NCBI RefSeq assembly: GCF_002160135.1
Contig: NZ_NFJZ01000011.1
Coordinates: forward strand, 1-64,000
Source: Lachnoclostridium sp. An196
GTDB lineage: Bacteria; Bacillota; Clostridia; Lachnospirales; Lachnospiraceae
DNA length: 64,000 nucleotides
Reading direction: 5' to 3'
Part shown: positions 1 to 7,252 of the stretch, one piece after another
Layout of the letters: the number at the start of each line of letters is the position of its first letter
How positions within the stretch are numbered: the stretch's first letter is position 1
Program-made: the position numbers and the translations under genes
The notes under the pieces: model-generated
What the model was told of the DNA's origin: nothing
The model's input: the letters and a program-made list of their open reading frames with translations, nothing else
Databases searched by the model: none

Positions 1-95
1 CAGAAGGAGAGATAACCATACCATGGATGTATGAAAGAGTAAATATCAACTGTGCAGAAGTAAACGCTACTACCCGTAGAAGAGGTGGAATTTAA
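1..95 (+). CDS. C-terminal end of an unidentified protein (partial)
   Basis: An open frame enters from the left edge and stops with TAA at 93-95. It gives about 30 residues beginning EGEITIPWMYERV and ending TTRRRGGI. The composition looks like real protein. A 12-bp inverted repeat follows at 188-217 before the next gene. I do not recognise the family from this tail, and the frame has no start inside the window. Confidence 0.6.
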   Translation, partial: EGEITIPWMYERVNINCAEVNATTRRRGGI

Positions 96-187
96 AATTT
101 CATTTTTGGGACATAAATCGACAGGAAATCCCGATTGAAATCGATCCGCAGTTCTGCTAAAATAAATGCACAGAAAGAAGATACGGC

Positions 188-217
188 ATCCGCATAAGAT
201 CTAATTCTTATGCGGAT
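188..217 (+). terminator. Inverted repeat, possible terminator
   Basis: Perfect 12-bp arms at 188-199 and 206-217 (ATCCGCATAAGA and its complement) enclose a 6-nt loop. Only a weak T-rich tract follows (CGTTTATG). It lies between the partial gene and the carboxypeptidase gene, so it may terminate the upstream transcript or act in the leader of the downstream one. Confidence 0.5.
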
Positions 218-250
218 CGTTTATGCATAAAAGCAGACGGAGGAAAAGAC

Positions 251-1450
251 GTGCGGGATTTTGAATCAGAGGAGAGGCTGAGACAGCAGCAAAGAGAGAT
301 GAAAAGAGCAAAGATCCGGGAGATGAGAAGACTGAGAGAAAGACGTAAAAAGATGCTGCTCATAGCAGGAGCGGTTGTGATCGTATGCCTGGGCGTGGGC
401 GGCATAAGACTGCTGGGCAATACAGCAACCAAAGAAGAACCGCCTGCGCAGGCATCTGTACAGGAAGATACAGAAAATTTGGAAGCGACTGATGCAGAAG
501 CTGCACCCTCTGTTCAGACGGCTTCGGCGGGAGATACGGAAGGAGAGACTGCAGAAGAAACTGCGTCGAATATGGAAGATACGGCGGAAGAGGAGCAGGA
601 AGAGGAACCGGCGGCAAATCCGGACATCCCGTTCGCGTCCGGCTATACCTTTGAAGGCGCGGACAGCGCGGCGGCTGTCAACGCAGAGACCGTGCTGAGC
701 ACTTACGCGCTGCTCGTCGATCTGGACAATAATACGGTGGTGGCCCAGCGAAATGCCAACGACCGGATGATTCCGGCATCCATGACGAAAATACTGACGG
801 TATTGGTGGCGGCAGAGCATGTTGCCGATCTGGAAGATACCTTTACGATCACCAGAGAGATCACAGATTACAGCTATTCCAATGACTGCAGCGCGGTGGG
901 CTTTGGCGATGGCGAGACAGTGACCGTTAGAGACCTTCTCTACGGGACCGTGCTTCCATCGGGTGCAGATGCGGCGGCTGGTCTTGCCTTTTATGTGTCA
1001 GGATCTCTGGAAGGCTTTGTGGATCTGATGAATGAAAAACTGGACGAACTGGGCCTTTCTGATACGGCTCATTTCACCAACTGTGTCGGTCTTTATGACG
1101 AAAATCACTACTGTACCCCTTATGATATGGCTGTCATCCTGAAGGCGGCAGTGGAGAATGAACTCTGCAGGGAAGTGCTGTCCGCACATACCTACACCAC
1201 ATCCCCGACGGAACAGCATCCGGAAGGGATCACTATCTCCAACTGGTTCCTGCGCAGGATCGAGGATAAAGAGACGAACGGTGAAGTTGTCTGCGCCAAG
1301 ACAGGATATGTGGCACAGTCCGGCAGCTGCGCGGCCAGCTATGAAGTGACTGACAGCGGCAAACATTATATCTGCGTGACTGCGGATACCTACAGCAGCT
1401 GGCGCTGTATCTATGACCACGTAGCCATCTATCAGGAGTATACAGAGTAG
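251..1450 (+). CDS. D-alanyl-D-alanine carboxypeptidase (serine PBP, peptidase S11-like)
   Basis: This is a membrane-anchored DD-carboxypeptidase that would trim the terminal D-Ala from peptidoglycan stem peptides outside the cell. The first ~34 residues are very basic, followed by a hydrophobic segment at about 35-52 and a Glu/Ala-rich linker to about residue 125. The catalytic SxxK is SMTK at 177-180 and the KTG triad is in CAKTGYV. The position of the usual SxN motif reads SGA (PSGADAA). The start is GTG with GGAGG-like bases at 239-246. Length is 399 aa. The family assignment is secure; whether the enzyme is fully active depends on tolerance of Ala in the second motif, which I believe is common in clostridial relatives. 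Confidence 0.88.
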   Translation: MRDFESEERLRQQQREMKRAKIREMRRLRERRKKMLLIAGAVVIVCLGVGGIRLLGNTATKEEPPAQASVQEDTENLEATDAEAAPSVQTASAGDTEGETAEETASNMEDTAEEEQEEEPAANPDIPFASGYTFEGADSAAAVNAETVLSTYALLVDLDNNTVVAQRNANDRMIPASMTKILTVLVAAEHVADLEDTFTITREITDYSYSNDCSAVGFGDGETVTVRDLLYGTVLPSGADAAAGLAFYVSGSLEGFVDLMNEKLDELGLSDTAHFTNCVGLYDENHYCTPYDMAVILKAAVENELCREVLSAHTYTTSPTEQHPEGITISNWFLRRIEDKETNGEVVCAKTGYVAQSGSCAASYEVTDSGKHYICVTADTYSSWRCIYDHVAIYQEYTE

Positions 1451-1477
1451 AAAATCATTCAGAGGAGAGTTGTCATT

Positions 1478-2101
1478 ATGAAAGTGATTGATCAGAATAC
1501 GTGGGATCGAAAAGAGATATTTGATCTGTTTTCAGCGGCTGATTATCCGTTTTACTCTATTACGATCCCGGTAGATGTGACAAAAGTGAAAGAAGTTTCT
1601 AAAAATAAGGGAATTTCTTTCTATTATCTGATGATCTGGGTGTGTACAAAAGCAGTCAACTCGGTTCCGAATTTCCTGCTTCGCGTCCGGGATAGCCAGG
1701 TGGTGATGCTGGATCAGACAAATCCCAGTTTTACTTATCTGAAAAAAGGTTCAGAACTCTTTCAGATCATTACGATGCCCTGGGAAGAAGACTATATGGA
1801 ATTTTGCCGTCACGCAAAGGAGCGGAGTGAGGCACAGACGGGATTTCTGGATCAGGAGAAAGAAACCGATGAACTGATCTATTTTTCCTGTACGCCTTGG
1901 TTTGATTTTACTGCTTTGACCAATGAGCATAAGCTGGATAAAGATGATACGGTGCCGCATCTTGCATGGGGAAAGTATTATGAAGAGCAGGGTCGCCTGA
2001 TGGTTCATCTGTCAGTTGAAGTCAACCACCGGACTGTTGACGGCTTTCATATCGGAAAGCTAAAAGAACGCATCGACCGTGAGATCGATGCGCTGGGTTA
2101 A
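1478..2101 (+). CDS. Chloramphenicol acetyltransferase-like (CatA fold) protein
   Basis: A 207-aa protein with the size and fold pattern of type A chloramphenicol acetyltransferases, which are trimeric acetyl-CoA-dependent enzymes. The catalytic HxxxDG signature near the C-terminus is present as NHRTVDGFH. The N-terminal part (DRKEIFDLFSAADYPFYSIT) is typical of this family. It starts 27 bp after the carboxypeptidase with a good AGAGGAG site and is probably co-transcribed. Many gut Firmicutes carry chromosomal CAT homologues whose natural substrate is unknown, so drug resistance cannot be inferred. The stop codon abuts a 13-bp inverted repeat. Confidence 0.8.
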   Translation: MKVIDQNTWDRKEIFDLFSAADYPFYSITIPVDVTKVKEVSKNKGISFYYLMIWVCTKAVNSVPNFLLRVRDSQVVMLDQTNPSFTYLKKGSELFQIITMPWEEDYMEFCRHAKERSEAQTGFLDQEKETDELIYFSCTPWFDFTALTNEHKLDKDDTVPHLAWGKYYEEQGRLMVHLSVEVNHRTVDGFHIGKLKERIDREIDALG

Positions 2102-2102
2102 T

Positions 2103-2149
2103 AGTTCAGGACGGCACATCTTCTTGCCCGGCTAGGGCCGTCCTGAACT
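2103..2149. repeat. Palindromic interspersed element, copy A
   Basis: Perfect 13-bp arms AGTTCAGGACGGC (2103-2115) and its complement (2137-2149) flank a 21-nt loop. The same arms and outer flanks (TAATAGTT... ...AACTGTTAC) recur at 25121-25166 with an unrelated loop. The element joins the ends of two convergent genes, and the stop of the NimA-like gene lies in its loop. It may act as a bidirectional terminator, but no T-tract is present. Confidence 0.6.
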
Positions 2150-2632
2150 GTTACGTTTGAGTTCTTTGGCTTCTTTTCCGGTGAGATGATCGATGGTCAT
2201 TTCCAGCATACATAACGGAGTCCATTCCCGTTCAATGGTGTTTTTGCGGATTTCGGGCGTATCTTTCGGAGCATACTTGACCGCGAGTTTTTCGATGGCC
2301 TCCATTTTTTCATGATTGTCTTCCAGTATCCGTATGGTACCGAAGGCGATCACACTCCGGAAATAGGTAGTGTATTCTTCCGGAACGATCTGATCCTGCC
2401 CGATTACACAGAAGGATGCTTTGGGATTCCTTTTTATGGCATCCAGCTTGTGGCCGGATTTTGCGCAGTGAAAATAGATCTTCTCGCCGTCGTACACGTA
2501 ACTGATAGGGACAGCATACGGATAACCGTCGTCTCCTGACAGGGCCAGCACACCGGAAGTCCCCTGGAACAGAAGCTCATCACAGGCGTCTCCTGACATT
2601 TGTTGTTTCTTTCTTCTCATTTCACGAAACAT
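2132..2632 (-). CDS. NimA-like pyridoxamine-phosphate-oxidase-family flavoprotein
   Basis: A 166-aa FMN-binding split-barrel protein of the PNPOx-like family, close in pattern to NimA-type nitroreductase-like proteins. Visible family features are the N-terminal MRRKKQQM, the strand segment GVLALSGDDGYPYAVPISYVYDGEKIYFHCA, and SGHKLDAIKRNPKASFCV. It would act in the cytoplasm as a flavin-dependent reductase or flavin-binding protein; the substrate cannot be told. It is convergent with the CAT-like gene and ends inside a palindromic element. The family call is firm; nitroimidazole resistance is not implied. Confidence 0.82.
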   Translation of the reverse strand: MFREMRRKKQQMSGDACDELLFQGTSGVLALSGDDGYPYAVPISYVYDGEKIYFHCAKSGHKLDAIKRNPKASFCVIGQDQIVPEEYTTYFRSVIAFGTIRILEDNHEKMEAIEKLAVKYAPKDTPEIRKNTIEREWTPLCMLEMTIDHLTGKEAKELKRNSSGRP

Positions 2633-2730
2633 AGTCGTCTACCTCTTATGCAGAAATTGTTTACATATCTGAGTTTCCAATATAACAATCGTCTGATGAA
2701 AAGTCAATTACTTCCACACTAAAATATAAG

Positions 2731-3699
2731 TCAGTTCAGGCCACGTGAATATTTTTTTAACAGATGTTCTATCTGAAGATTAAGATTTTCTGGCATCCGG
2801 CTGCCGGCCAAACGGGACATCCTGATCCAGAGATCCAGATTCCTGTATCCCGGGCGGACATTCTTCCCGGATGAAGACGGTTTTTCCGATACCTGCAGCC
2901 GGACCTGGACGATCCCCTGCTCAAACAGAGGGATGACGATATAGTACAGCCGGTCGTCATGGAAGGACAGATAACCCGCTTCATGGCCGGACTGGTTCTT
3001 CAGATAGAGCCTGTGCCTGCGGACACCGGCAGGGAAGAGAAGTTCTCCCGGATGAACGGATATTTTCCGGCCGGACATTTCCAGCATGGAGGGGATATGA
3101 TAGACATGTTCTCCGGTATTTGACGGCTTTACTTCCCGGGCAAGTTCATGGAGCAAAACAGTACTGTCCATAAACTGCTGTGCCAGCAGATAGGCAAGTT
3201 CCGCCTGTACGTCCCGGCGCAGGGCGGGAGAGGGATCCTGACGGAGCATGGCGTCTGTCTCATCCAGGATACCTTTGCTGCACCGGTAGATGCTGAGAAG
3301 GAACAATGGAAAATCCTCGTCTGTGGTCCAGAGATATTTTCCCCGTGCAATACAGATATTTCCCAGGACGCCTCCCTCAGGATCTTCTGCATAATGAAAG
3401 ATTTCCCGTTCCCGGTAGGCGTGTATGTTGACGGGCGCATTCCAGGCATCCCCGTGCTTCCTGCCGGGCGCGCCGCTTTTTTTCGTTTTCTGGTTTTCCG
3501 AAGGATGATTTTCCGGAAGTTTTTTCAGCGCCGCGTATGCAAGATTGATCTCCTGAGCCTGACGGGTCAGATGTCCGGCTGAGGACAGATTCATATCCGG
3601 ATGTGCCTGCATCATCAGCTGCCGGTATCTTTTCTTAATTTCTTCTTTTCCTGCTCCATCCGGAAGCCCGAGGATCCGGTACGCTTCTTTCCTGGTCAA
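2731..3699 (-). CDS. J-domain (DnaJ-like) protein of unknown partner
   Basis: A 322-aa protein with an N-terminal J domain (about residues 4-65) carrying the HPD tripeptide at 33-35 in QAHPDMN. It would stimulate the ATPase of an Hsp70. There is no Gly/Phe region and no zinc-finger CxxCxGxG repeat, so it is not DnaJ itself. The remaining ~230 residues are unlike known chaperone domains I can name; they contain a basic linker near 70-85 and a beta-rich C-terminal half. It is transcribed alone. The role of the C-terminal part is unknown. Confidence 0.75.
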   Translation of the reverse strand: MTRKEAYRILGLPDGAGKEEIKKRYRQLMMQAHPDMNLSSAGHLTRQAQEINLAYAALKKLPENHPSENQKTKKSGAPGRKHGDAWNAPVNIHAYREREIFHYAEDPEGGVLGNICIARGKYLWTTDEDFPLFLLSIYRCSKGILDETDAMLRQDPSPALRRDVQAELAYLLAQQFMDSTVLLHELAREVKPSNTGEHVYHIPSMLEMSGRKISVHPGELLFPAGVRRHRLYLKNQSGHEAGYLSFHDDRLYYIVIPLFEQGIVQVRLQVSEKPSSSGKNVRPGYRNLDLWIRMSRLAGSRMPENLNLQIEHLLKKYSRGLN

Positions 3700-3779
3700 A
3701 ACTTTTCCACCTCCGAGGTCTATTATAAAAGTCGGAGCAATTATACTGTACTTACTGCCATATTTTATATATAATATAA

Positions 3780-3929
3780 ATGCGGCCGATAATCAATAGT
3801 TTGTGGAAGGGTACCGATTTTGGAGAATTATATAATAAAATTGAACAAGGGATTCCCATGGTAGTGTGTGACAGAACAACTCCTTTGGGAATTCGCTATA
3901 TTCTGATTCATGAATCCTTTGAAGATTAA
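3780..3929 (+). CDS. Possible small protein, 49 aa, unknown
   Basis: An open frame from ATG 3780 to TAA 3927-3929 encodes 49 residues of natural composition, with a core reading ELYNKIEQGIPMVVCDRT and ending HESFED. It lies in the otherwise empty 257-bp gap before the nucleoside hydrolase gene and on the same strand. A TATAAT box is at 3770-3775, so the message could be nearly leaderless. No ribosome binding site is visible, and an internal ATG at 3858 would give only 23 aa. I recognise no family. It could be a remnant of a longer gene. Confidence 0.4.
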   Translation: MRPIINSLWKGTDFGELYNKIEQGIPMVVCDRTTPLGIRYILIHESFED

Positions 3930-3956
3930 ATTACACGCTATACGAGGAGGCACACA

Positions 3957-4871
3957 ATGGACAAGAGAAGAATCATCATAGACACAGATCCGGGGATCGA
4001 CGATGCGGCAGCGATTACGCTGGCAATCATAAGTGAAAGATTTGATATACGGCTGATCAGCGCCACTGCGGCTAACGTGGACGTGGACAAGACCACAAAA
4101 AACGCGCTGAAGCTGGTAGAATTTTTCGGCGCGGATATACCGGTGGCCCGCGGCTGTGAGCGTCCGCTCCTGCACGAGCTGGCAAGCAGCCCGGATATTC
4201 ACGGAGAAAGCGGGATGGACGGATATGATTTCCCGGAACCGCAGAAAAAACCTTTGCCGGTACATTCCGTAGAAGCCATGCGGCGCGTGATTATGGAGGC
4301 GGAAGGCAGGACAACCCTGGTCGCCATCGCCGCCCTGACCAACATAGCGCTGCTTTTTGCCATGTATCCGGAGGTGAAAGAGCGGATTGATGAGATCGTC
4401 ATGATGGGCGGAGGCATCTACCGGGGAAACGCGACCTCTGCGGCGGAATTCAACATCTACATCGATCCTCATGCGGCGGCTATGGTATTCCGCTCCGGAG
4501 TGCCCATCCGGATGGCGGGACTGGATGTAACAGAACGCGCGCTGCTTCATAAGGACCGCCTTGCAGAAATGCGGGACAGCGGACGAGCGGGTCATATGCT
4601 GTATTCCCTGCTCACTCATTATCGGGATGGAGATGTGGACGCAGGACTTGCCATGCATGATCCCTGTACCATTGCCCTGATGCTGGAACCGGACATGTTC
4701 CGGATGGAAGACCATTATGTAGAAGTAGTTACAGAGGGAATTGCCGCCGGCGCGCTGGTGACGAATCTGGAACGGAAGATGAAGATCTGCTGCGCTCCCA
4801 ACGTAAGTGTGTGCATGGATATTGACGAAAAACGGTTTGAAGATTGGTTTGTGGAGATGATCCGCCGGTAA
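3957..4871 (+). CDS. Inosine/uridine-preferring nucleoside hydrolase family
   Basis: A 304-aa cytoplasmic nucleoside N-ribohydrolase that would release ribose and a free base in nucleoside salvage. The calcium-binding signature DTDPGIDD is at residues 9-16. Other family marks are the segment VMMGGGI, the EFNIYIDPHAA motif, and an active-site histidine near the C-terminus (AMHDPCTIA). The start has a strong GAGGAGG site. It stands alone between a small possible ORF and an XRE regulator. Base preference cannot be told from sequence. Confidence 0.9.
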   Translation: MDKRRIIIDTDPGIDDAAAITLAIISERFDIRLISATAANVDVDKTTKNALKLVEFFGADIPVARGCERPLLHELASSPDIHGESGMDGYDFPEPQKKPLPVHSVEAMRRVIMEAEGRTTLVAIAALTNIALLFAMYPEVKERIDEIVMMGGGIYRGNATSAAEFNIYIDPHAAAMVFRSGVPIRMAGLDVTERALLHKDRLAEMRDSGRAGHMLYSLLTHYRDGDVDAGLAMHDPCTIALMLEPDMFRMEDHYVEVVTEGIAAGALVTNLERKMKICCAPNVSVCMDIDEKRFEDWFVEMIRR

Positions 4872-4979
4872 ATCTTAAAAAAATCACGACCGCAACCTCA
4901 TGTTGCGCATTTGCAACCGCATTTTGGTGGCGTTTCCGGCCTGATGGAAATATACTGACAGCGTAAGGAGGCAGTCGAT

Positions 4980-5714
4980 ATGACATTTGGAGAGAAACTA
5001 CAAAAGCTCAGGAAAGAGGCAGGTCTTTCGCAGGAAGAATTCGCGGACCAGATGGGCGTGTCCCGCCAGGCGGTCAGTAAATGGGAGCGGGACAGCGGGT
5101 ATCCGGAGACGGAGAAGATTATCCGTATGGGGAGAATCTTTCATGTGACTCTGGACTATCTTTTAAATGAAGGAGAAGGACAGAGCGAAGATCTTGCGGA
5201 AGGAAAGAATGAAGAGAAAGGGATGTATGTGAGCCGGGAGACGGCGGACGGATTCCTTGCTTTCCGGCAGAGAAAATCTCTCCGGACCGGGCTCGCATGG
5301 GGACTGATATCCGGAGGGCTCTGCCTCTCCATATGGTGGACAGAACCGGGAATGATCCTGTACCTGGTGCTCATGATCGTGAGCGTCGTGCTTTTGTTCT
5401 CGGTAAAGCTGGCGGATAATCCCTACCGGAGAATCGAAAAAGAACCGCTGGTCTTTGATGAACAGGTGAAAGCGGACCTGAACGCGGCATTTTCCGAACG
5501 GAAAAAGACAGCGTATCTTCTCCGGCTTACAGGAATCGTCCTGATCGCGGCGGGAATATTGATCTGTCCGCTTATCACGACCTGGGTTCCGCTGGTGGAT
5601 GACATCATCTTTGCCGCCGGTCTGGCCGCGGCAGGAGTCGGTATCTTCCTCTGTATTTATATGACCGGCATTCTGAGAGCCTATCGCCTTCTTATGAGAC
5701 AGGAAACGGAGTAA
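4980..5714 (+). CDS. XRE-family regulator with C-terminal membrane domain
   Basis: Residues about 5-60 form a typical Cro/C1 helix-turn-helix (LSQEEFADQMGVSRQAVSKWE). The C-terminal half holds about four hydrophobic segments (around 95-112, 113-135, 175-195 and 205-230), so this is a membrane-tethered regulator. Length is 244 aa. The gene is 17 bp upstream of a lipoprotein gene and probably forms an operon with it, which suggests that the two respond to an envelope signal. A GTTGC-N6-GCAAC inverted repeat in the upstream gap (about 4903-4918) could be an operator. The signal is unknown. Confidence 0.8.
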   Translation: MTFGEKLQKLRKEAGLSQEEFADQMGVSRQAVSKWERDSGYPETEKIIRMGRIFHVTLDYLLNEGEGQSEDLAEGKNEEKGMYVSRETADGFLAFRQRKSLRTGLAWGLISGGLCLSIWWTEPGMILYLVLMIVSVVLLFSVKLADNPYRRIEKEPLVFDEQVKADLNAAFSERKKTAYLLRLTGIVLIAAGILICPLITTWVPLVDDIIFAAGLAAAGVGIFLCIYMTGILRAYRLLMRQETE

Positions 5715-5731
5715 GAAAGGCAGGATGTATC

Positions 5732-6226
5732 ATGAAGAAAAAATTGATTTTACTGGCGGCAATGGCGTGTATTCTGCTCATCGGCTGCGCGTCGGACGGC
5801 ACGGGAGACACGGCGGAAGAGCAGAATGAAAAGAAACAGGAAATCCAGATTTACGCAGGAAACAGCGACAGCCCGGTCCGGGCGCTGGATGATCCGGATG
5901 ACATTGAAGATTTTATCCGGAATCTGGATATCGGAAACTGGGAGAAGGGAAGCGTTCCAGAGGACGGGACTGTCTCCGGGCAGTTTGTTCTTATGAGTGA
6001 AGAGACCCGGAAACTGGGGCAGAGAAAAGAGGATCTGCGTATGGAGGAACTATGCAGGCTGTATCTTTTCGAGGATAGTTCCTGCGTGAGGCTGGAACTG
6101 GGCCCGGCGGAATCATTTTCTCAGTTTTTAGAGCAAAGCCTGAGTCTGGATTCGACGGATTCTATGACGGATTATGTTTTTCAGATTCCGGAAGAAAGCG
6201 CGGAAGCATTACAAAGTTATCTTTGA
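5732..6226 (+). CDS. Putative lipoprotein
   Basis: A 164-aa secreted protein with a short basic N-terminus, a hydrophobic signal and the lipobox LIGC at about residues 16-19, then an acidic linker. The mature part is rich in Asp/Glu and has no catalytic motif that I recognise. It follows the membrane-bound XRE regulator by 17 bp with a GGCAGGA ribosome site and ends at a strong bidirectional terminator. Function is unknown; it may be the extracytoplasmic partner of the regulator. Confidence 0.7.
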   Translation: MKKKLILLAAMACILLIGCASDGTGDTAEEQNEKKQEIQIYAGNSDSPVRALDDPDDIEDFIRNLDIGNWEKGSVPEDGTVSGQFVLMSEETRKLGQRKEDLRMEELCRLYLFEDSSCVRLELGPAESFSQFLEQSLSLDSTDSMTDYVFQIPEESAEALQSYL

Positions 6227-6269
6227 TAAAAATCCCTGCAGATACGAGAGCATAAACTGCAGGGATTTT
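6227..6269. terminator. Bidirectional rho-independent terminator
   Basis: 14-bp arms at 6227-6240 and 6256-6269 (AAAAATCCCTGCAG and complement) with a 15-nt loop give a T-run on either strand. It serves the lipoprotein gene on + and ribU on -. Confidence 0.88.
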
Positions 6270-6286
6270 TCGTGTCCGCTCTGATA

Positions 6287-6847
6287 TTACTGATGCAGAA
6301 GCGGAGAGATTCTCTTGTAAAGGACAAACGTAACCAGGCTGTTGATGCCGGCTTTGATTACATTGAAACCGACGATGAACGGCATCAGGGCCCATACAGC
6401 GCTTGCCGGCACACCCATAAAGATGGGGGTGATGATCATATTGGCGCCGATCATGACGACAGCCATGGCGCAGGTGCCTGCCGCGAGGGCGATCACAGAT
6501 CTCTTTTTCGTTTTATGTTTCCAGTAGATGCTTCCTGAAGTCACTACCAGCACACCGGTAGCGATCACATGCATGAGGATACCGTACAGGCCGCTGGCCG
6601 CGCTGACCGTAAGTCCCTGAATCACGGAGGTGACGACCGTGAGAATCAATCCCGCCGCAGGGCCGAAAGCGAAAGTACCGATCAGAATCGGGATATCGGC
6701 AGGGTCATACTCCAGAAAAGCGACCGCCGGAAATATAGGGAAGTGCACAAGGTAGACCAGTACGATGGACAAAGCCACCAGCAAGCCCATTTTTACGACC
6801 TTCAACGTGTTTCCCTGTGTTGCTGACTGTGTGATTTCGTGTGACAT
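6287..6847 (-). CDS. ribU: Riboflavin ECF transporter substrate-binding subunit RibU
   Basis: A 186-aa membrane protein with about five to six hydrophobic helices, the S component that binds riboflavin for an energy-coupling-factor importer. The segment FLEYDPADIPILIG is characteristic of RibU, and the upstream FMN riboswitch supports the substrate. The shared EcfA/A'/T module is not in this window and must be encoded elsewhere. Translation starts after a GGAGG site. Expression is expected to fall when FMN is abundant, through the terminator between riboswitch and gene. Confidence 0.92.
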   Translation of the reverse strand: MSHEITQSATQGNTLKVVKMGLLVALSIVLVYLVHFPIFPAVAFLEYDPADIPILIGTFAFGPAAGLILTVVTSVIQGLTVSAASGLYGILMHVIATGVLVVTSGSIYWKHKTKKRSVIALAAGTCAMAVVMIGANMIITPIFMGVPASAVWALMPFIVGFNVIKAGINSLVTFVLYKRISPLLHQ

Positions 6848-6909
6848 TTCAAATTCCTCCTAAAAATATGTTTTGAAGAATCTGACAGGAAAATAGAGTC
6901 CTGAACGTG

Positions 6910-6938
6910 AAAAAATCCTGAAATATAAATATTTCAGG
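6910..6938 (-). terminator. Riboswitch expression-platform terminator
   Basis: On the minus strand, 10-bp complementary arms (6929-6938 and 6917-6926, CCTGAAATAT-type) are followed by six T residues (6915-6910). It sits between the FMN aptamer and ribU, as expected for ligand-dependent premature termination. Confidence 0.82.
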
Positions 6939-6960
6939 ACAACCAAACAGAACTGAATTT

Positions 6961-7098
6961 CGTTTCTTTCATCCGGACTATACCGTTGGTATGGGAGTTA
7001 CACCCATTCTGCCTTCTGTGATACTTCACATCAGGCTCGCGGACTCACGGCAACTGCCGAACACCGCCAGTGAGGAATTGCACCTCGCCCTGAAACAG
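6961..7098 (-). promoter_or_regulatory. FMN riboswitch (RFN element)
   Basis: Read on the minus strand the region holds the conserved RFN blocks in order: CAGGGCGAGGTGCAATTCC, CACTGGCGGT, GTCCGCGAGCC, a variable arm, CAACGGT and AGTCCGGATGAAAGAAA. The terminal helix is closed by TTTC/GAAA. It precedes ribU and a terminator, consistent with transcriptional repression by FMN. Confidence 0.95.
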
Positions 7099-7113
7099 AT
7101 TTTTCACGAAACA

Positions 7114-7142
7114 ATACTACCACTGTATACGCACTTTGTCAA
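7114..7142 (-). promoter_or_regulatory. Sigma-A-type promoter of ribU leader
   Basis: On the minus strand TTGACA (7142-7137) and TAGTAT (7119-7114) are separated by 17 bp, placing the start just upstream of the FMN aptamer. Confidence 0.75.
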
Positions 7143-7252
7143 CTGTAAGAAATCGCAGGAGATTATGGTTGTGAAAAGATAGAGAATCGTTTATACTTCT
7201 TCTTAAATATATCTGTCCGGAACTAACAGGGCAGGGAAGGAGACTGTTTTTA

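Noticed and set aside
1478-2101. Chloramphenicol resistance gene on a mobile element
   Set aside because: No transposase, integrase or base-composition shift flanks it, and chromosomal CAT-like proteins of unknown substrate are common in this group.
3828-4715. Long antisense frame opposite the nucleoside hydrolase gene
   Set aside because: It mirrors a clear hydrolase gene with intact motifs. The translated product is rich in His/Cys/Arg, typical of a shadow frame. The same applies to other long antisense frames, e.g. 8935-9807 and 16127-17866.
6991-7182. Open frame of 63 codons on the + strand
   Set aside because: It lies wholly on the complement of the FMN riboswitch and its promoter and has no ribosome site.
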